Below, in pieces: positions 58,529 to 64,000 of a DNA stretch of 64,000 nucleotides. The stretch comes from Talaromyces rugulosus. Taxonomy: Eukaryota > Ascomycota > Eurotiomycetes > Eurotiales > Trichocomaceae. Numbering within the stretch: the first letter of the stretch is position 1; each line of letters opens with the position of its first letter. Position numbers and translations under genes: made by a program. The stretch is taken from assembly GCF_013368755.1 (NCBI RefSeq), contig NC_049563.1:248001-312000 (forward strand). Reading direction: 5' to 3'. Under the pieces are notes generated by a model that had not been told where the DNA came from, made no database searches, and saw only the letters and a list, made by a program, of their open reading frames with translations.

Positions 58529-60606
58529 CTAGACTTTGCAGAATGGGTCGTCAAAGTACCACACAGGATTTCCATCTGACTTGATCTCCTCTTGTGTATA
58601 GCCATTGCCGAGATACTGGTAGCGATTCTTCGACCTGTATGTAATAAAGTAGTCCTCAAATCTCGGTTCGTCCAATGATTCAAAGTAATGCAGCCGACTC
58701 CCTGGCCAGATTGCCGTGACAGGGCCGTGAGCTTTGCCGTTCTTGAACCATGATCGACAAGCGGAGGACCAGACTAGACGTTTCATCATGGTATGGGTAT
58801 ATTGGGCAAACTCTTCGACACATTCGGGCTTGGGGTCGAAACACTTGATGTTCTCGCGCTGGAGTTTGTTGATCATCTTGAATAGATAGCGAGTATGCCA
58901 CTCCAAGATGGGTAACAGTGACGAATGACTGGCCGGGCCATTGGGCCCAATGAAGACTGTGGCGTATTTATTAACACCTGGAGGCGGTAACGTACGTGGA
59001 AACTTACGGAATAAGTTGGGGAACTCATCCACAGTAGTAGAAAAGTAACCTCTAGGGAAATCAGCAAACTTCTCCCTCAGATTTCGCCCATTTCGGCCGA
59101 TACACTCATAGGGAGGAGCAAAAGAAGTATCGAATCCTGTAGAGCAGATGATGACATCGACGGTATGCTCATTTCCGGCTTCATCAACAACTCCATTCTC
59201 TGTGAACTTGACAGCACCTGAAGTCACAACGTCGACGTTACCCTTGATAAGACTTTGGAGATATCCAGAACCGGGAGTCATGCGTCGACAGCCGAGGGCG
59301 AATTCAGGGATGAGATGCCCCGAGAGTTTCTCGTTATGACCGAGCTGCTCTTTCATCATATTCTCCACAAACTCTCGTGATCGCTTCTGGTCCATGCTGT
59401 GGAGGTGATTCTAAAGGTGTATGAGTTAGAGCTTCCACTACTTGTCTTGGTTTCGAAATGGCAAGGTACGTACCAGCGTGAATCTCTTGTTAAGCTCTCC
59501 TTCGACACTCCGACAATACTTATCATAGAGTTTTGGATCGTCCTTGAAAGACTGGATCTGCTCGGCAGAATCTTTGGATCCTGTTAGCCAAGCTAGATGT
59601 TTGAAGATGTTGAGGACACGAGAATTTACATTCATAATTGCTTCCTCCAGGACCAGCATATCGGGCGCCGAAGCCAGTGGTGACCCACACAGGCGACCGT
59701 AGGAAGGGAATCAATTTCTTAACAACTGAGAATATGTAAGTACTTTTTAAGTTGAGTCGCAACGGAGGGCTGTACCTGGTTGAATGTTTGGAATGACTTG
59801 AATGGCAGAAGAACCGCCCCCGAGCACTGCGACAGTCTTGCCGGTAAGGTCATAGTCAGAATCCCAATTTGAGCTATGCATCAGCTTTCCTTTGAATGAA
59901 GAGAGACCCGGAATGCTGGGATACTTCCAGTTACTAGTCAAACTCGTCAGCGAGTTTACTCGTGATAATAGTGTGATTCATGGACTAACTTGAGAACACC
60001 CGTGCCGTTGACTAGGATCTCGCATTTGTCCTCAATGATAGCTCCTGTGGGAGATTTTATAGTGAGTTCCCAGACACCCTGCTCCTCGGTCCATTTGGCT
60101 GTCAAGACCTGGTGCTCCAACTTGACGTATCGCTCCAAGTTGTACTTAGTAGCGACGTCTTTGAAGTACTGCCAGATCTCGGCACTGCCCGAGTAAAAAT
60201 GAGACCAGCATGGGTTTTTGGCCCACGTGAATTGGCTGAAGGAACGTCAGTGTTTTGCTTTTCCCAAATCGGCAGATGATATTTACTAGCTGTGGCTTGG
60301 AATATCGCATGTACAGCCTGGATATCTGTTCTCAAGCCACGTGCCACCAATATCCTTGTTCTTGTCGTAGATCTGGATTGTAATATTCTCCAACAGTCGC
60401 TCAGCCTTGTATGCAAGCTGCAGCCCAGTGGCTCCAGCACCAACGCAGATGACGCGGATGGGGCGTTTGTCATAGATGGGCGCTTCGGATATCGTAAAAT
60501 CGCCAAAGTCCTGACGGTACCACTCGTTCTCGTGAAGAGTGTCGTCAAGATCACCCAAGTCTGGGCTTGGGCCGAGAGAAGAGCTTACATATTCTAGTTT
60601 AGTCAT
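58529..60606 (-). CDS. FAD-dependent Baeyer-Villiger-type monooxygenase
   Basis: Seven exons: 60287-60606, 59990-60235, 59776-59933, 59630-59725, 59474-59571, 59008-59410 and 58529-58956; 1749 nt, 582 residues. First dinucleotide fold IRVICVGAGATGLQLAYKAE (near residue 48), then IQIYDKNKDIGGTWLENRYP with the GGTW motif; IPSHSYQFTWAKNPCWSHFY; fingerprint FKGKLMHSSNWD, which fits FxGxxxHxxxW(P/D) of BVMOs; second NADPH fold TVAVLGGGSSAIQVIP; and PVWVTTGFG. The last exon continues VDVIICSTGFDTSF. Two introns are notable: one uses an AAG acceptor (59572) restoring NYEYSAEQIQSF, and one of 51 bp (58957-59007) has no stop and is a multiple of three. Likely oxidises a ketone to an ester or lactone. 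Confidence 0.93.
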
Positions 60607-61102
60607 TTTAGTTAATGTGATTGCTGTAATCAAGGGTTATGGAGTATAAAGGTAAATGGTTTGGCTGTCGATCAGAGTTCACCAGGGGCATCCAGCAAGA
60701 TCTTACTGATATTTCAAGATGTCTAAATATCTACATTGATCGTTCGGTTTATGGCATGTCATATGGGGGTTACCTCTAACCTCGGACTTCAAGTATAGAG
60801 CGGTTACATTATACAAGCCATCTTTGTCCACTGGGGACTGAGATAAACCTCGGGAGGTAGATGTTCTCAGTTGGTTTGACTGTTCAATCACAACGTAGTT
60901 TAAACCGAGGTTCGCTTGGTAACGTGATTGGACATCTTCTGTGGTAGTTTCTCCACTATTCAATCTTCATCCCACTTCCGGTTTCCCCACAAACCAAACC
61001 CCGGACTTTTCTTTCATGCATGAGCCAACAAGTCTTCATACATGACTGCTGCCACCAGGAAATACCTTTATCCTTATCACAGAATCAAAATATAACGAAT
61101 CC
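60607..61102. other. Shared upstream region of the monooxygenase and regulator genes
   Basis: 496 bp between divergent starts (60606 and 61103); candidate bidirectional promoter. No site could be assigned. Confidence 0.5.
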
Positions 61103-63900
61103 ATGGCTTCTGACACGACAATGAGACGAACCACCGACTCTGGCAGCGTCCGTCGCCGGAAACGTGCCATGCTGGCTTGTCAGGCATGTCACTTGAGAAA
61201 AGTACGATGCAATGTCACTCAATCTGGACCTCCTTGCATAAACTGTGCTGGAGATGGTGTAAACTGTGAGCTGGTCGCTCGCGGCAGGGGCGGTCGTCGC
61301 CATCGGTAAGATATATCAACTGACACAACAACATAACATGCCACTGACTCGGGCCGCAGCCTGGTTGACATTGTGGCTCAGAAGTCGCAGGATACTGCAG
61401 CCCCTATTCAGCCAAACCGGGAGGAGAACCGTCTAAGTCTAGTTCCTTGTGAATTTTCAGCTTTACCATCCAGCTCACATGCTCCACCAACCCCAGAAGA
61501 GTCGGAGTTTCAGCCATGTCAAGTAGTCGATGGCGAACGCCTGATGACAGCTGCCTCAACCACTGATTCACCGACCGAGCGTTCCCATGGTAGGAAGAAT
61601 GATGCGGAACCTCGAGATGTTGATACCGGCTTTGACTGTATATTGGACGATGGAGATGGTGAAGAGGCTACAGCCTGCGTCTATACTGGTGAGTAGCTTC
61701 CCGATTCACAGTCGACCTAACATCCTTCCCTAAACCTACGGTCTGCAACTGACCAGTCTTCAAAATACTCAGGCGATCAGCAGGGGTTGGGTCTTGTCGT
61801 TGATATCTGTAAGCCAAATCGTAATTTTCGTGGTAACCATTTCATGGTGTCTCGAGATGCAGTAGCTAGCCCCCTGGTTTCGGATGACTCGGCCGTCCTT
61901 CATGCCAAAGAATGCTTTTCTCTCCCCAGTAAGAGAGTGAGGGACCAGCTTCTACGGTCCTATTTCCATTATGTCCATCCGTTTCTTCCAATCCTAGATG
62001 CAAGTGCGTTCTTTCGGCAGTACGAGTCAGGGCCGAGAAATGTCAGTCTCCTCCTACTATGGAGTATGTTCTTTGCATCGATCAATGTGCGTTCACATCC
62101 ACGAATTGTATCTCCATATGGGCTTTATCGTAACGAACTTTAGTTTCTCGACAAAGAATCAGTGAGCCTCGCAGGATACTCTTCGCGTAAGTCCATGAAA
62201 CGGTCTCTTTATCGACGTGCGAAGGTAAGTCAGTATCACATTTTGGGTTTAATTATCTAATTGGGTTCCAGGCCCTTTACGACGCAGATTATGAGAAAGA
62301 CAAGATTCCCCTTATACAGTCTGTTCTTCTGCTTGCCTTCTGGTATGCTGATTCAGAAGATCGCGATGGCTCATGGCATTGGGTTGGCATCGGCATTAGC
62401 CTATGCCAAACCATTGGCCTTCACCGAAACCCATTGAATGAGCGGGCTGGTCTTGGACGAAACTTTATACTGAGAAAGAAGACGTTCAGCGACGACCGAT
62501 GCCGTCTATGGAGACTCATCTGGTGGATGTACTACTTTCGTGATACGTGGCTCTCCTTCGGGATGGGTAGGCCGACAAGGATTAACCTCGATGACTGTGA
62601 CACTCCAATTCCTACGCCTTCAGACGTAGAAGCGCTCTGCACAGGCCTATCTCGCCAACAGGAGGAGAAATATTTTCCAAAGGATCCAAAACATATGCTT
62701 CCGCGAGTGTGGGCTTGTCTATTGGATACAACCTTTGCCCTTGGGGCAGTTCTGAATCACCACTACAGAGCAAAGCCTCTGGAATTGGATCCCAGCACTG
62801 CATTTGCACTTGATGAGAATCAGCTTCGGCAATGCAGAGCAGGCTTTCCGACTGAGGAAGCCTGCCAAGGCCCCGTTGTTCTCTTACACTTGTATCATCT
62901 TCATGTCTACTATGAGTACGTGCTTCTTTTTCCCCTCCAGCATTCCTACAAATAGCTGATCGAGATAGAGCCTGCGTAATAGCTCTACATCGACCATATA
63001 TGGTGGAGCGACCAGGAACACACGTTACGCCGGGTGAGGCTTGGAAAGTTGAAGCGCTGCAAAAGGCCAAGATTGCTGCCTCGAATATCAACAGCACACT
63101 CAACAAAATAAGCGCCGCTCAAATGATAAGCAGCTGTCACTCCATGATGTACTACCCCATATAATCTTCTATCTGGCCACAACTAACCAGGTCTGTAGGG
63201 TGACGGCAATGATTCCGGCACTTCAAGTTCATCTGCTACAATCCATATCTGAGGATCCATTTGCAAAATGCCTTGCGAGAAACCACTTGAATATTTGCAT
63301 GATTATGCTAAAAGAACTTCGACAGACTTATTGGGCTGCGGATTTCATTCACTCTCTGTTTTCCAAGGCAAGAAAGCAGATAGATTCTCTGAAAACAGCG
63401 CAAGAGGATTTAGTTACAAGTAGAGACCAAGGGTCTTCTGAACAAGAAACGCCAATGACGCCTCCATCAGTAAATGTCCTTCACTTTCCTTTGTTATCAT
63501 ACATAGATGGAAGCTGACTCTGGTGTTCAGGTAGCATCATTTATGAACGTGAACTCGATCCGAGCAGCAACGTCACGGACCAGTCTTCCAGCATCTGCTA
63601 GTTTACATCCGATCCAGGACAACAGTTTCGAAAACAATGTTCCCCTTGACGTTGATTTGGCACTGTCATATGATATTTTCCCCTTCCAATTTGACCTTTT
63701 CTCTATTGATGGGGACTTGGAGAACCCGGCCTTCCATTCGCCTTCCTCTAGGCAGTAAGTTGAGCACTGTATAGGAGATTATATAAGATTCTGGTGTCTA
63801 ACTAAAACGTTACAATAGTGTGATTAGCGAAGGGGCTCCAAGTTTTGAACTGTCAGATGTAGATGTGAGTGTATTTCTTGGCAATGAGGATCCAAGCTAG
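61103..63900 (+). CDS. Zn2Cys6 transcription factor, cutinase-transcription-factor-like
   Basis: Nine exons: 61103-61305, 61360-61688, 61773-62086, 62144-62224, 62272-62915, 62969-63148, 63199-63469, 63507-63754 and 63819-63900; 2352 nt, 783 residues. Zinc cluster at the N-terminus: RKRAMLACQACHLRKVRC then CINCAGDGVNC, giving C-x2-C-x6-C-x8-C-x2-C-x6-C, an expanded second loop as in Ctf1-type proteins. The fungal_trans region includes LLRSYFHYVHPFLPILDASA, QSVLLLAFWYADSEDRDGSW, HWVGIGISLCQTIGLHRNP, CRLWRLIWWMYYFRDTWLSF and GMGRPTRINLDDCDTP. Fits the family of regulators of fatty-acid or cutin metabolism. Divergent from the BVMO and next to the SDR, it may control them. The tail is acidic (SDVDVSVFLGNEDPS). 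Confidence 0.92.
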
Positions 63901-64000
63901 CGAAGATAGTGGCATGGTAGTGGCATGGTGAAAAAGTCTCTTAATGATCCATACGGCACGACTAATGATATCCAACTTGTACATCCTACATACCCACGTC

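Overview
The window is nuclear DNA of a filamentous ascomycete, most likely a eurotiomycete of the Aspergillus/Penicillium type. The evidence is the splicing pattern (introns mostly 49-120 bp with GTAWGT-like donors and CTRAC-like branch points), gene families typical of that group (Zn2Cys6 regulators, RTA1, PTH11/CFEM receptor, XlnR/AraR-type factor, NACHT protein), long AT-rich intergenic stretches and no bacterial features. All gene models were spliced by hand from the sequence. Reading phases were checked exon by exon, but exact splice sites remain predictions.

Layout. 1-850 (-): 3-hydroxyisobutyrate dehydrogenase, cut by the window edge. 1478-4756 (-): large aromatic-acid-exporter-like membrane protein. 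6344-11300 (+): shikimate-dehydrogenase-like enzyme, small beta-trefoil-like protein, medium-chain reductase and EBP sterol-isomerase-like membrane protein. 11515-11924: possible relic starting with a Clr5-like motif. 12435-14078 (+): secreted protein. 14505-17358 (-): Zn2Cys6 factor. 18202-18645 (-): small gene with an in-frame stop. 19232-20299 (-): RTA1-like membrane protein. A 3-kb gene-poor stretch follows.

23274-32544 looks functionally coherent: an oxaloacetate-hydrolase-like lyase, a GH53 endo-1,4-beta-galactanase, an XlnR/AraR/GalR-type Zn2Cys6 activator, an aldo/keto reductase of the L-galactose/D-arabinose dehydrogenase type, and a DAL5-like anion transporter. The regulator and the reductase each carry GGCTAA (the XlnR-type core) in their short upstream regions. 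My reading, which is inference, is a small pectic-galactan/arabinan utilisation locus.

33719-38001 holds a divergent P450/MFS pair. 38500-42547 holds a NACHT NTPase gene whose 5' end abuts the 5'-truncated remnant of an AAA ATPase gene on the opposite strand, as expected at a rearrangement junction. Then come a flavin-dependent LLM monooxygenase, a Cys-rich small secreted protein, a hypothetical protein, a P450 resembling O-methylsterigmatocystin oxidoreductases, a CFEM-PTH11 receptor and a PLAC8 protein. 54.3-56.7 kb is an AT-rich island with two inverted-repeat structures that look like small DNA transposons or MITEs. The right end (56679-63900) has an SDR and a Baeyer-Villiger-type monooxygenase on the minus strand, divergent from a cutinase-factor-like Zn2Cys6 regulator: a plausible three-gene oxidative pathway with its own regulator.
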